Below, piece after piece: positions 8,998 to 17,394 of a stretch of DNA of 64,000 nucleotides (within the stretch, counting starts at the first letter, position 1; every line of letters starts with the position of its first letter). The DNA is from Chryseobacterium vrystaatense (lineage in GTDB: Bacteria; Bacteroidota; Bacteroidia; Flavobacteriales; Weeksellaceae): contig NZ_JPRI01000002.1 of NCBI RefSeq assembly GCF_000737765.1, positions 744,001 to 808,000 of the forward strand, written 5' to 3'. Under the pieces are notes generated by a model that ran no database searches, was not told where the DNA came from, and saw nothing but the letters and a program-made list of their open reading frames with translations. The position numbers were made by a program, and so were the translations under genes.

Positions 8998-9570
8998 TTA
9001 CTTTGGAAATCTCATTTTATAACTGATACTCACATCACCGCTGGAGATCTTTGTCAGTTTACCCTTTACGAGTTTTTTCTTCAATGCACTCAAATGGTCG
9101 GTAAACAGGACTCCTTCAATGTGATCATATTCATGCTGAATTACGCGGGCTCTAATATCGGAAAAAGTTTCTGTATGTTTTACAAAATTTTCGTCATAAT
9201 ATTCAATCACGATTGTTCCTTTTCTCTTCACATCTTCTCTTACATCCGGAATAGAAAGACATCCTTCATTAAATTTCCATTCTTCGCCGGATTCTTCAAG
9301 AATCGTTGCGTTGATGAAAACTTTCTTAAAATCAGCCAGTTCGTCTTTGATATCTTCGTAATCTTCGTCTTCTGCAAGAGGCGTAACGTCTATTACAAAC
9401 AGACGCAGGTCCAGTCCGATCTGCGGTGCAGCCAGACCAATACCGTTTGCACTGTACATCGTTTCGAACATATTATCTATAAGTTCCTGTAAACCGGGAT
9501 AATCTTTCTCTATATCTTTCCCCACTTTTCTCAAAACAGGATCCCCAAAAGCTCTTATTGGTAAAATCAT
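8998..9570 (-). CDS. def: peptide deformylase
   Basis: Removes the formyl group from the N-terminal Met of new proteins. All three family motifs are present: GIGLAAPQ (43-50), EGCLS (102-106) and HEYDH (146-150), so the metal ligands Cys104, His146 and His150 and catalytic Glu147 are intact. The 190-residue length is usual for Bacteroidetes enzymes, with an acidic insertion at 66-80. The start codon overlaps the stop of ruvX by 4 nt (ATGA), so translation is probably coupled. Confidence 0.96.
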   Translation of the reverse strand: MILPIRAFGDPVLRKVGKDIEKDYPGLQELIDNMFETMYSANGIGLAAPQIGLDLRLFVIDVTPLAEDEDYEDIKDELADFKKVFINATILEESGEEWKFNEGCLSIPDVREDVKRKGTIVIEYYDENFVKHTETFSDIRARVIQHEYDHIEGVLFTDHLSALKKKLVKGKLTKISSGDVSISYKMRFPK

Positions 9571-9983
9571 CTTATTCTTTGTTCTAAAAAATTCTGCAGT
9601 ATGATAGTTGCACTTACTTTATCTATTAACCCCTTTTCCTGTCTCTTTTTTTTGCTCTTCCCGCTCTGGGAAATAAAAAAAGAGGCCATTTTAGAGGTAA
9701 ATCTCTCATCCAAACGGTGGACCGTAATACCGGAAAATTCTTTTTGAAAATCTTCAATGAATTTTAAGATATCAGTCTCCACTGCGGAAACATTTCCTTT
9801 TAAATCTGTGGGGAGACCTACCACCACATCATCCACTTTGTTTTCTGTGAAATATTTTTTTAAAAATTCCATCAAAAACCGTGTTTCAACGGTATCCAGG
9901 CCGCTTGCAATAATCTGCATATCGTCTGTTGCTGCGATACCACAGCGTGCCTTTCCATAGTCTATTGCAAGGATCTGTCCCAT
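9567..9983 (-). CDS. ruvX: putative Holliday junction resolvase RuvX (YqgF)
   Basis: A 138-residue RNase H-fold protein with the family motifs ILAIDYGKARCGIA (4-17), VVVGLPTDLKG (57-67), RLDERFTSKMA (94-104) and, near the C-terminus, IDKVSATIILQNFL with the last acidic residue. Family members act on branched DNA and in 16S rRNA 5' end processing. It overlaps def by 4 nt. The ruvX-def pair is transcribed from a -7 box only 7 nt upstream of the ruvX start. Confidence 0.93.
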   Translation of the reverse strand: MGQILAIDYGKARCGIAATDDMQIIASGLDTVETRFLMEFLKKYFTENKVDDVVVGLPTDLKGNVSAVETDILKFIEDFQKEFSGITVHRLDERFTSKMASFFISQSGKSKKKRQEKGLIDKVSATIILQNFLEQRIR

Positions 9984-9990
9984 AAGTGTG

Positions 9991-9998
9991 CAAATTTA
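9991..9998 (-). promoter_or_regulatory. -7 box of ruvX-def
   Basis: TAAATTTG on the minus strand ends 7 nt before the ruvX ATG, predicting a very short 5' leader. No good -33 element was seen. Confidence 0.45.
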
Positions 9999-10098
9999 GT
10001 AAAATTTAATGATTTTATTCATAACCCAGCTTTTTTATGAAAATCATGTTTTATTCCATTATTTTTTTTATAATTTTAATCTTCCAAAAAACGATAAT

Positions 10099-10575
10099 AT
10101 GAAGAAACTCATCCTCGTACGACATGCAAAAAGCGATTGGCCGGAAGAAACGGAGGACTTCGACAGACCTTTGGCAGACAAGGGATTGAAAGATGCAATG
10201 AACATGTCCAGATTCATGAAAAGCAATAATATTTCTATTGATCATTTTGTTTCCAGCCCGGCGGTACGCGCACTGAATACGTGCAAAATATTTAACCAGA
10301 GTTATCAGCTTAATGTGTCTACGGCAGATCAGCTGTATAATCCCTCAGAAAGAAATTTTGAATCTGTAATCTACGACCTGGATGACAGCGTAAGCTCTGT
10401 CGCTCTTTTCTCTCATAATAATGGAATTTCCAATTTTGCAAATTCTATCTCCGAAGATATTTTTCATTTTCCGACCTGCGGCGTAGCCGGTTTTGAAATA
10501 GACTGCAATTCCTGGTCTGAATTTGATGGAGCTAAGAAAAAACTCCTGTTCTTTTATGAGCCCGGGAAAATATAG
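10099..10575 (+). CDS. SixA-type histidine phosphatase
   Basis: The 158-residue protein has the branch-2 histidine phosphatase RHG-type motif as RHAKSDW at residues 8-14 (His9 would be phosphorylated) and FDRPLADKG, both typical of SixA. SixA removes phosphate from histidine-phosphotransfer proteins in E. coli; Bacteroidetes homologues are uncharacterised. The start at 10099 gives MKKLILVRHA; the longer frame from 10009 adds 30 non-conserved residues and is rejected. The end overlaps the following archaemetzincin gene by 20 nt, suggesting co-transcription. Confidence 0.88.
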   Translation: MKKLILVRHAKSDWPEETEDFDRPLADKGLKDAMNMSRFMKSNNISIDHFVSSPAVRALNTCKIFNQSYQLNVSTADQLYNPSERNFESVIYDLDDSVSSVALFSHNNGISNFANSISEDIFHFPTCGVAGFEIDCNSWSEFDGAKKKLLFFYEPGKI

Positions 10576-11440
10576 TTTAACCTTTTTTTACCTGCTTCCT
10601 CTCCTACTCTTTTTTTCATGTCAAAAAAAAGAGAGATCCTATATTGAAACTATTGCCCTAAATGATGTCCGGCTTCCAAAAGAAAAACCTGGTGACTGGA
10701 GATATTCACGGGGCGAGAAATTCCAGACCTTTGAAGATTTTAAGAAACTGAACAAAATTAAACCTGAACCGGGGAAAAACACGATCTATCTTCAGCCTGT
10801 CGGTGAATTCAGCAAACTGCAGGAGAAGGAAATAGAACTTACCCGGCAATATCTAAGCAGGTACTTCCAGCTTAACACAAAAATTCTTCCTGCTTTATCC
10901 AATGATATTTTCCCAAAAACTGCGAGAAGGATTTTCAAAGAAGGTCAGGAACAGATCCTTGCAGGTTATGTGCTGGACAGCATTTTAATCAGGCAGAAGC
11001 CTAAAGATGCTGTCGTTTTCATGGGAATCACAGAAAAAGATCTTTTTCCTAGACCTGAATGGAATTATGTTTTCGGACAGGCTTCTTATGCGGATGGTGT
11101 AGGCGTCACTTCTATGTACAGGTTTTCCAACGGGCAACTCACTGAAGCTAATTTTAAACAAAGTCTCGAAAGACTGATCAAAATAAGTTCACACGAAATC
11201 GGGCATATGTTCGGACTCAGCCACTGTCTGAATGCAAACTGTGTAATGAATGGAACCAATTCATTAACTGAAACCGATTTTCATTTTGCCAGAGCATGTT
11301 CACTCTGCCAGCAAAAATTAAATTCCAGCCTTCACTACAATCCTCAGAAACGGCTTCTTAATCTTAAACAGTTCTTTGAAAAACAACATTTTAATTCTGA
11401 ACTTTCACGTACGGATCAGGACCTTAATCTACTAAAATAA
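10556..11440 (+). CDS. archaemetzincin-family zinc metalloprotease, predicted lipoprotein
   Basis: The 294-residue protein from the ATG at 10556 has a lipoprotein signal (LLPLLLFFSCQ, Cys22). The catalytic motif HEIGHMFGLSH (213-223) is followed at once by Cys224, then Cys229, VM, and a CSLC pair (248-251). This is the archaemetzincin arrangement, in which a second structural zinc sits on the Cys cluster. The upstream DLFPRPEWNYVFGQASYADGVGV segment is also typical. Family members are known mostly from archaea and vertebrates, with scattered bacterial ones. The lipobox predicts anchoring in the periplasm or on the surface. The start lies inside the end of the sixA-like gene; an alternative ATG at 10523 adds 11 residues. 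Confidence 0.9.
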   Translation: MSPGKYSLTFFYLLPLLLFFSCQKKERSYIETIALNDVRLPKEKPGDWRYSRGEKFQTFEDFKKLNKIKPEPGKNTIYLQPVGEFSKLQEKEIELTRQYLSRYFQLNTKILPALSNDIFPKTARRIFKEGQEQILAGYVLDSILIRQKPKDAVVFMGITEKDLFPRPEWNYVFGQASYADGVGVTSMYRFSNGQLTEANFKQSLERLIKISSHEIGHMFGLSHCLNANCVMNGTNSLTETDFHFARACSLCQQKLNSSLHYNPQKRLLNLKQFFEKQHFNSELSRTDQDLNLLK

Positions 11441-11630
11441 TCTGTCTGAAAAAATCAGTCAATGGCTGGCTTCCCTTTCGTAATGGATATAGTATTGTAT
11501 CCAAAAAGCTTCTATTAAAAATCCGGAATGAATAGTTTCATTTTCTTTGATTCATGACTTTTGTCAGAGCGTAAGATATTTTATATTTAATAAAGTACTT
11601 TTGTTTTTAATTATTCTAAATAAATATAAA

Positions 11631-12683
11631 ATGAAAAAACAACTTTATTTCTTGTTATTTATCTTTCTGCTGGCAGGAACCAAAATGTCTGCACAACTCT
11701 CAGCGAACGTCTTCATTGAAAATCTTGAAACGCCCAATCCTATGGTCATCGATGGCAATACGATGTATATCGGGATTTATTACATGGATAAAGTAATTAA
11801 AGTAAAGCTTGATGATCCCAATGCGCCTCCGGTTGATGTTGTGACAGGCGTAAACCGCCCTTACGGCTTGGCTTTAAAAGATAATATTTTATATGTTTCT
11901 GAATTTGGAGCAGACAGACTTTCTAAGGTTGATCTTAGCATAGCCAACCCAAATCCTGAAGTTGTATTATCAGGAATAAGAAGTCCTCTAGGTCTGGAAT
12001 TCGTCGGAAATGATCTGTATATGGCACTGGAAGGGGATAATAAAATTGCGAAACTTGATGTAAGCCAGACAACTCCTCAATTGATTGATGTAACATCGGC
12101 TCAATCTCCATTTGAAATTGAAATCATTGGTAATGAACTCTATTTTACGGAGCGATTTGAAGGCAGGGTTTCAAAGTTTGACATGAGCACGTCCAACCCT
12201 CCTACAGTAGTAGCACAGGGATTAAGCTATCCATCCGGACTTGTATCTTACGGAAAAGAATTATTTATCTGTGAAGCGGGAGCAGCTAAAGTTTCAAAAC
12301 TGAATTTCGCTCAGCTTAATCCCGTGGTATCAGATGGCATTACTTCTACTGAATTTAATTACCCTTCAGGACTTGCTGTGAGAGATCATACTATTTATAT
12401 TACAGACTTTTTTGCAGGCTCCCTTTTAAAAGCTGATATGACCGCTCTTTCTGTATCAGATCAGAAGAAACGTGAGAATAAAACATTAATTTATCCCAAT
12501 CCTGCAAAAGAAACATTAACTATCCAGAATGCATCTTCAAAGAATTATAAAATATTCGGTATGACAGGCAATCTGGTTCTTTCAGGAACTCTGGAAAGAG
12601 ATTCAGTCAATGTAAGCGGATTGACAAAAGGTTCCTACATTATCCAAATCGGTGATGTTATCAAAAAGTTCATTAAAAACTAA
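11631..12683 (+). CDS. secreted NHL/SMP-30-like beta-propeller with T9SS sorting domain
   Basis: The 350-residue protein starts at the ATG giving MKKQLYFLLFIFLLAGTKMSAQ, a clean signal peptide; the frame extension from 11547 is rejected. About six repeated blades (GLALKDNILYVSEFGADRLS, LEFVGNDLYMALEGDNKIAK, LVSYGKELFICEAGAAKVSK, LAVRDHTIYITDFFAGSLLK) form a six-bladed propeller like that of SMP-30 or virginiamycin B lyase-type proteins. The C-terminus from about residue 285 (LIYPNPAKETLTI to KKFIKN) is a T9SS type A sorting domain. So it is probably cell-surface or released. No catalytic residues can be named. The 190-bp gap before it holds no gene. Confidence 0.8.
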   Translation: MKKQLYFLLFIFLLAGTKMSAQLSANVFIENLETPNPMVIDGNTMYIGIYYMDKVIKVKLDDPNAPPVDVVTGVNRPYGLALKDNILYVSEFGADRLSKVDLSIANPNPEVVLSGIRSPLGLEFVGNDLYMALEGDNKIAKLDVSQTTPQLIDVTSAQSPFEIEIIGNELYFTERFEGRVSKFDMSTSNPPTVVAQGLSYPSGLVSYGKELFICEAGAAKVSKLNFAQLNPVVSDGITSTEFNYPSGLAVRDHTIYITDFFAGSLLKADMTALSVSDQKKRENKTLIYPNPAKETLTIQNASSKNYKIFGMTGNLVLSGTLERDSVNVSGLTKGSYIIQIGDVIKKFIKN

Positions 12684-12704
12684 TACCCAATCATCCATAA
12701 AACC

Positions 12705-12740
12705 ACAGAGCTCCAATATTCATTGGAGCTCTGTTTATCA
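12705..12740 (+). terminator. intrinsic terminator
   Basis: 13-bp perfect stem (12705-12717 / 12722-12734) with a 4-nt loop, then TTTAT. It closes the propeller gene. Confidence 0.8.
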
Positions 12741-12829
12741 GAATTTGGCTAAAGCCAATTTTAAAACTATTATAAGATAACGGCTAAAGACCGTTTCTAT
12801 TGAATATTTCTCTTACCTTAATTTGCAGT

Positions 12830-14380
12830 TTAGCTTTTTTGCCATTTCAGATCTAGGTCATCAAAATCAAAGCTGAAATCTGTAACATCTGAAATAGCTT
12901 TTAATTTAGCAGATTCTGCATTTCCGTTTTCATCATAATTAAAAATAATATAGGCATCGGCATCATAACTTCTGTCATCCCATTTGATGATGAATGAATT
13001 ATTTGAATAAGGAAGCAGCTCCCCCTTCAGCCTTGGCGAATTTTTGCAGGAGATTCTGTATGTATTTCCCTGCTGTACAATTTCAACATCTCCAAACCAC
13101 TTGTCATTATACGTTCCAATAAACTGTTTTGCTTTGGGCTGAAGATTTTTTTCTTTTTTAAAGATTTCTGATTTAGCAAAAGCTTCTTTTTTCTGCTTTT
13201 CATATTCTGCATTTACTTTTGACATTCTTTCACCATAGGTTTTCAGCCAGTTTCTGTCTGCCACACCAAGATAAGAATCCTTTACCGTGTTGGTGACTGT
13301 ATTAAATGCTGCTCCCGACTGCTGATTGGTAAGGACCACTATTCCTAATTTCAGATCCGGAATCAGAGTAAACTGAGTCACTGTTCCAATTAATCCTCCG
13401 GTATGCTGAACCTGCTTATGTCCTTTAACATCACTCAGGAACCAACCCAGTCCATAGCCATAAAAACTTGTATCATAAGGATTTTTTAATGCCACTCTAT
13501 CCGGAATCTGCAGGCTCCATAACTGTTGTACATTTTTATCAGAAACCAGTTTTTTACCGTCTTTTGTGGTAAAATTATTTAAAAGAAATTCTGCCCACAC
13601 AGTCATATCTTTTATATTACTCATAATTCCGCCTGCGGCATTACCGGTTTCACTCCAGTCGTGAGGAACTGCAATGGCTTTTCCATCTACAGGTGCGTGT
13701 GCATCAATTTTATTGGATACGGCTTTAGCTCTATTGTAGCTTCCAAAACTTGAATTCATTCCGACAGGTTTCATAATTCTCTGCTCAATAAATTCTGCCC
13801 AGCTTAATCCTGAAATCCTGTGAATTACTTCTCCGGCCACGATAAACATAATATTATTATAGTCTAATGTCGTTCTGAATGGATTTTCAGGCTTCAGATA
13901 TCTTACATTGTGAATAATATCATTCACTGTAAGGTTTCCGCCTTCAGGGAAAAACATTAAGTCTCCCTGCCCTAATCCCAATCCTGCTCTGTGCGTGATA
14001 AGATCCTTAATCGTTACATTTTGAGAAACATAAGAATCATACATTTGAAATTCAGGGATATATTTTGACACTTTATCGTCCCAGTTCAACTTTCCTTCAT
14101 CCGCTAATATAGCCAGCGCGGTACAGGTAAAACCTTTGGAGTTAGAAGCAATACCTACTAAAGTAGTATCGTCCATCGGCTGTTTTGTCGTTAAAGAACG
14201 CTGTCCGAAACCTTTAGAATAGATGACTTTTCCATCTTTAACAATTCCAACTGACATCCCTGGAACATCAAAGGTTTTTAAAGTACTCTGGATAAGTTCG
14301 TCCAATTTTTTTTCTTCAACCTGAGCATTAAACAGCCCTACCGCAGCAAGAAAAAGTAAAAGAGAAAATTTCTGCTTCAT
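12830..14380 (-). CDS. serine hydrolase, class C beta-lactamase fold
   Basis: The 516-residue protein begins at the ATG giving MKQKFSLLLFLAAVGLFNAQ, a signal peptide; an upstream TTG in frame is less likely. It has the SxxK motif as SNSK (79-82), the YxN motif in TTLDYNNIMF and HTGG near residue 325, in the order of penicillin-binding proteins and class C beta-lactamases. After the catalytic domain come a Lys-rich helix and a ~100-residue beta-rich domain like the DUF3471 domain of such hydrolases. It is probably a periplasmic esterase or peptidase rather than a true resistance enzyme, but the substrate cannot be told. Confidence 0.88.
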   Translation of the reverse strand: MKQKFSLLLFLAAVGLFNAQVEEKKLDELIQSTLKTFDVPGMSVGIVKDGKVIYSKGFGQRSLTTKQPMDDTTLVGIASNSKGFTCTALAILADEGKLNWDDKVSKYIPEFQMYDSYVSQNVTIKDLITHRAGLGLGQGDLMFFPEGGNLTVNDIIHNVRYLKPENPFRTTLDYNNIMFIVAGEVIHRISGLSWAEFIEQRIMKPVGMNSSFGSYNRAKAVSNKIDAHAPVDGKAIAVPHDWSETGNAAGGIMSNIKDMTVWAEFLLNNFTTKDGKKLVSDKNVQQLWSLQIPDRVALKNPYDTSFYGYGLGWFLSDVKGHKQVQHTGGLIGTVTQFTLIPDLKLGIVVLTNQQSGAAFNTVTNTVKDSYLGVADRNWLKTYGERMSKVNAEYEKQKKEAFAKSEIFKKEKNLQPKAKQFIGTYNDKWFGDVEIVQQGNTYRISCKNSPRLKGELLPYSNNSFIIKWDDRSYDADAYIIFNYDENGNAESAKLKAISDVTDFSFDFDDLDLKWQKS

Positions 14381-14605
14381 TTTTTTTAATTTTCTCAAAT
14401 TTAGTAAATATTAAGGGACACCAATTTTGTGATTGCTGAAATTTTAGTTATTTTTCTGATTAATCAATTATATGCTGAATGAAAAAAACAATCTGCATAA
14501 GATATCTTTATCCAATTCGGCAATCGATCTTTTGTAATTTCAGATTTACAGATAAAAGTTTAGCTCTAAAAAGGTTTATAAGATTAAATAAAGAATAAAT
14601 CTTTC

Positions 14606-14613
14606 TAACTTTG
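14606..14613 (+). promoter_or_regulatory. -7 box of the yfcE-like gene
   Basis: TAACTTTG matches TAnnTTTG, 18 bp upstream of the ATG at 14632. The 251-bp gap before that start holds nothing else I can support. Confidence 0.5.
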
Positions 14614-14631
14614 CAAAAATCTTAGATCTTC

Positions 14632-15129
14632 ATGACAAAAATCCTCCTTCTTTCCGATTCCCATTCCTATATAGATGACCGTATTTTAGAATATGCAGGT
14701 CAGGCCGATGAAATTTGGCATTGCGGAGATTTTGGAAGTATAGAGGTGATTGAGGAACTGGAAAAGATAAAACCTTTAAAAGGAGTTTACGGAAATATTG
14801 ATAACGCTAAGATTAGAGCTGAATTTCCTGAAGTGAATCGGTTTTTCTGCGAAGATCTGGAAGTTTTAATGATCCATATCGGCGGTTATCCCGGAAAATA
14901 CACACCGCTGACCCATAAAGAAATTTCTGAAAAGTCACCCAAGCTCTTTATTTCAGGGCATTCCCATATTCTAAAAGCTATGTTTGACAAAAAAAACAAT
15001 CTTCTGCATCTTAACCCGGGAGCCTGTGGAAAACAGGGATGGCATAAAGTGAGAACAATGATGCGCTTTGTCGTAGATAAAGAAGAAATTAAGGATCTGG
15101 AGATCATTGAACTGGGACCGAAAAATTAA
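14632..15129 (+). CDS. YfcE/MJ0936-family metallophosphoesterase
   Basis: A 165-residue single-domain calcineurin-like phosphoesterase. Metal-binding motifs appear in order: SDSHSY (D9, H11), HCGDFGS (GD at 32-33), GNIDN (54-58), a His in IHIGGYPG, and SGHSH (106-110) with NPGACG after it. This is the YfcE/MJ0936 class of small phosphodiesterases. The natural substrate is unknown. It leads a plus-strand run of Smr, DUF3822 and rsmD genes with short gaps, so co-transcription is likely. Confidence 0.92.
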   Translation: MTKILLLSDSHSYIDDRILEYAGQADEIWHCGDFGSIEVIEELEKIKPLKGVYGNIDNAKIRAEFPEVNRFFCEDLEVLMIHIGGYPGKYTPLTHKEISEKSPKLFISGHSHILKAMFDKKNNLLHLNPGACGKQGWHKVRTMMRFVVDKEEIKDLEIIELGPKN

Positions 15130-15161
15130 TTTTTAGAATAATAAAAGAAACAGCACAGTAC

Positions 15162-15656
15162 ATGAAAATCGGAGACAAAGTTTCTGTAGTAGATGAGGAT
15201 TTAAGCGGAATGATTACTTCTGTGAAAGGCAATATTGTTGTTTTTAAGGACGAATATGGATTTACACATCAATATCCAAAGGAGAAACTCGTTCCAAAAG
15301 ACACTGATCTTTATGAAAATATCCGAGTCGTCAAAAAAGCAGAACCTAAAAAAGTAGTTTCCAAAAAGCACCAGAAAAATCACATGGTTCTTGATCTTCA
15401 TTTTCACAACCTGGTCAAAAACCCCAGTGATTATGATAGTTTTGAAAGGCTCTTCATCCAAAAAGCAAAACTGACAGAGGTTTTGGATTTTTGCAGGAAA
15501 CATAATCTGAAGAGACTCGAGATTGTTCACGGAATCGGAGACGGGATCCTGCAGAAAATGGTTATGGATGTTTTGGAGAGCCAGTCTGATATTGATTTTT
15601 ACAATAAGGAAATACTTCATCATCAATCAGGTGCCGTTATGATAGAATTTCACTAA
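15162..15656 (+). CDS. Smr-domain protein
   Basis: The 164-residue protein has an N-terminal ~50-residue KOW/SH3-like domain (MKIGDKVSVVDEDLSGMI) like the start of MutS2-related Smr proteins, a Lys-rich linker, and a C-terminal Smr domain. The Smr motifs LDLHFHNL (73-80) and HGIGDGIL (125-132) are intact. Smr domains nick DNA or cleave RNA, and stand-alone bacterial versions have been linked to ribosome rescue. It follows the yfcE-like gene by 32 bp. A TAAATTTG box overlaps its stop codon and may drive the next gene. Confidence 0.9.
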   Translation: MKIGDKVSVVDEDLSGMITSVKGNIVVFKDEYGFTHQYPKEKLVPKDTDLYENIRVVKKAEPKKVVSKKHQKNHMVLDLHFHNLVKNPSDYDSFERLFIQKAKLTEVLDFCRKHNLKRLEIVHGIGDGILQKMVMDVLESQSDIDFYNKEILHHQSGAVMIEFH

Positions 15657-15674
15657 ATTTGCATCAATTGAAAT

Positions 15675-16391
15675 ATGAACGTACTTAATTTACTTTTTAC
15701 CAAAGACGGATTAATCTGCCAGATTGCAAAGAACAAAAGCATCCTGGAGGAAAAGTCTTATTTCGTTACCGAAGAAACACCGGATAATCTTATTGAGAAC
15801 AAACTTGATGAGATTCTTCTCAAGCAAAGGTTTGAAGAAATCCATGTTATTTCTGCACTGAATCATTTTACCCTGATGCCTGAAGGATTTTCAGAACATG
15901 ATGCAGGGTTTGAACTGATCGCCTTCAACGCTCCCGCTGACCGAGATAAAGAGGAGTTGATGCTTTCTGTCAATAAAAGATTCGGGGTCCAGTTTTACTA
16001 CACGTTCCCAAAAAACTTTTATAAGAAAATAAAAGAGCTGGCGGTTCCCGTTCATTTCAATTTTTCGGGTGAAAAGTTTTTAAACTCTATCAACAATAAG
16101 AACAATAAAGAAATTCATATCAATCTGTATCATAACCAGTGTGAGTTTTTTGCCATCGATAATAAGAAGGTAATTTTATACAACAATCTGGATGTGAACT
16201 CTGAAGTAGATTTTCTGTATTTCGTGATGTTCACGCTGAGTAAAATAGGTTTCGGAATTAATGAAACCAGCTTTTATGCTTATGGCGAAACTACAGAGAA
16301 TGAAACATTTATTTCTGAACTTCAGAAATTCGTTAAAAATATGAGGATTGTCTATGACAATGTTCCCAATAAGAATTTTATATTAAACTAG
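15675..16391 (+). CDS. DUF3822 protein (next to rsmD)
   Basis: The 238-residue protein of the Bacteroidetes DUF3822 family has an unknown function. The sequence alternates strands and helices (IHVISALNHFTLMPEGF, IHINLYHNQCEFFAIDNKKVILYNNLDVNSEVDFLYFVMFTL), consistent with an actin-like ATPase fold, though no phosphate-binding loops are clear. It sits directly before rsmD, the arrangement I know from many Bacteroidetes genomes, which suggests a link to ribosome biogenesis or shared regulation. The start follows the Smr stop by 18 bp. Confidence 0.8.
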   Translation: MNVLNLLFTKDGLICQIAKNKSILEEKSYFVTEETPDNLIENKLDEILLKQRFEEIHVISALNHFTLMPEGFSEHDAGFELIAFNAPADRDKEELMLSVNKRFGVQFYYTFPKNFYKKIKELAVPVHFNFSGEKFLNSINNKNNKEIHINLYHNQCEFFAIDNKKVILYNNLDVNSEVDFLYFVMFTLSKIGFGINETSFYAYGETTENETFISELQKFVKNMRIVYDNVPNKNFILN

Positions 16392-16392
16392 G

Positions 16393-16449
16393 TTACAGGC
16401 AGCAGGTACAGGAAATGTTTTCCTAAATGCGACTCCCTGCCGCCTGTAA
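16393..16449. repeat. nested inverted repeat in the DUF3822-rsmD gap
   Basis: Outer arms 16393-16406 and 16436-16449 pair over 14 bp with one mismatch. An inner AGGAAA-TGT-TTTCCT hairpin lies near 16410-16424. There is no T-run after it, so it is not a standard terminator. It could be an RNA processing or stability element, or a dispersed repeat. Confidence 0.6.
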
Positions 16450-16474
16450 TCTCCGACCTAACAACTAAATAAAT

Positions 16475-17047
16475 ATGTTCAGAATAATATCAGGCAGATG
16501 GAAAGCTAAAAAAATAGCGGCTCCCAAAAATTTTGATGTAAGACCTACTACGGATTTTGCTAAGGAAGCGCTATTCAGTATCCTGGAAAACAAATACGAT
16601 ATGCAGTCGATTTCAGTGCTTGATCTTTTTGCAGGCATCGCTTCTATCACTTTCGAATTTGCTTCCAGAGGATGCCAGGATGTCACTTCGGTTGAGCTGA
16701 ATCCTAAGCATACGAGCTTTATCAACTCCACTGCATCAGAATTGGATATGTCAAAGCAGATCAGTGTTCAGAGAGGGGATGTTTTTGACTGGCTTAAAAA
16801 ATTCAGAAATAAGAAAAGCTACGAGATTGTATTTTCTGATGCTCCTTTCGAAATGGAAGAGAAAAAATACTACGAGCTTTTATCATTAGTTCTGAACAAT
16901 AAATATGTAAAAAAGAATGGTGTTCTTATCATAGAGCATCAAAGCAGAATGAAGCTTGAGCACCCCAATTTAATAGATACCCGAAAATACGGAAATGTAA
17001 GTTTCAGTTTTTTCGAAGCGAATAAAGAAGATAATCAGGAAATTTAA
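16475..17047 (+). CDS. rsmD: 16S rRNA (guanine(966)-N(2))-methyltransferase RsmD
   Basis: The 190-residue Rossmann-fold methyltransferase has the RsmD N-terminus FRIISGRWKAKKI and RPTTDFAKEALFSIL, the SAM-binding loop VLDLFAGIASITFEFASRG (48-66) and the acidic VELN (73-76). The target-base motif, normally DPPY or NPPY, reads DAPF at 122-125. The enzyme would methylate G966 of 16S rRNA (E. coli numbering). It overlaps the convergent hxlR-type gene by 4 bp at their 3' ends, so no terminator fits between them. Confidence 0.9.
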   Translation: MFRIISGRWKAKKIAAPKNFDVRPTTDFAKEALFSILENKYDMQSISVLDLFAGIASITFEFASRGCQDVTSVELNPKHTSFINSTASELDMSKQISVQRGDVFDWLKKFRNKKSYEIVFSDAPFEMEEKKYYELLSLVLNNKYVKKNGVLIIEHQSRMKLEHPNLIDTRKYGNVSFSFFEANKEDNQEI

Positions 17048-17394
17048 TTCCTGATTATTTTTTTTACTGAAAGATCGGGTGCAGCAATTCCCCAATTGGT
17101 AATAGCTTCTATGACAGGCAGCAATGTCTTTCCGAAATCCGTCAAAGTATATTCTACCATTAACGGAGGCTTCTCCGTATATACTTTCCTGTCCACGATA
17201 TGATCTTCTTCAAGTTGCTTAAGCTGCAGGCTTAAGGTTCTTTCCGTGATTGTCGGAATTAATTTTCTTATTTCATTATATCTTTTGGCTCCGTCTGTAA
17301 GATGAAATAAAATTACAGCCTTCCATTTCCCTCCAATAAATTTCATGGTGACACTTGTACAGCAGGGATATTCTTTGTTATCTATTGTATACAT
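17044..17394 (-). CDS. HxlR-family transcriptional regulator
   Basis: A 116-residue winged-helix DNA-binding protein with the HxlR signature: a Cys pair near the N-terminus (CCTSVTMKFIGGKWKAVILFHL) and the RYNEIRKLIPTITERTLSLQLKQLEEDHIVDR recognition region. Several family members sense electrophiles or oxidants through an N-terminal Cys and control nearby oxidoreductases. It is divergent from a nitroreductase gene with an 85-bp shared control region full of inverted repeats, so repression of the nitroreductase and of itself is likely. Confidence 0.92.
   Translation of the reverse strand: MYTIDNKEYPCCTSVTMKFIGGKWKAVILFHLTDGAKRYNEIRKLIPTITERTLSLQLKQLEEDHIVDRKVYTEKPPLMVEYTLTDFGKTLLPVIEAITNWGIAAPDLSVKKIIRN

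Noticed and set aside
10009..10098. N-terminal extension of the SixA-like protein
   Set aside because: The extra 30 residues are Phe/Tyr/Asn-rich and not family-like; MKKLILVRHA is the conserved start.
15654..15661. TAAATTTG overlapping the Smr stop codon as a promoter of DUF3822
   Set aside because: Possible, but the genes are closely spaced and probably co-transcribed; with no -33 element it was not listed as a feature.
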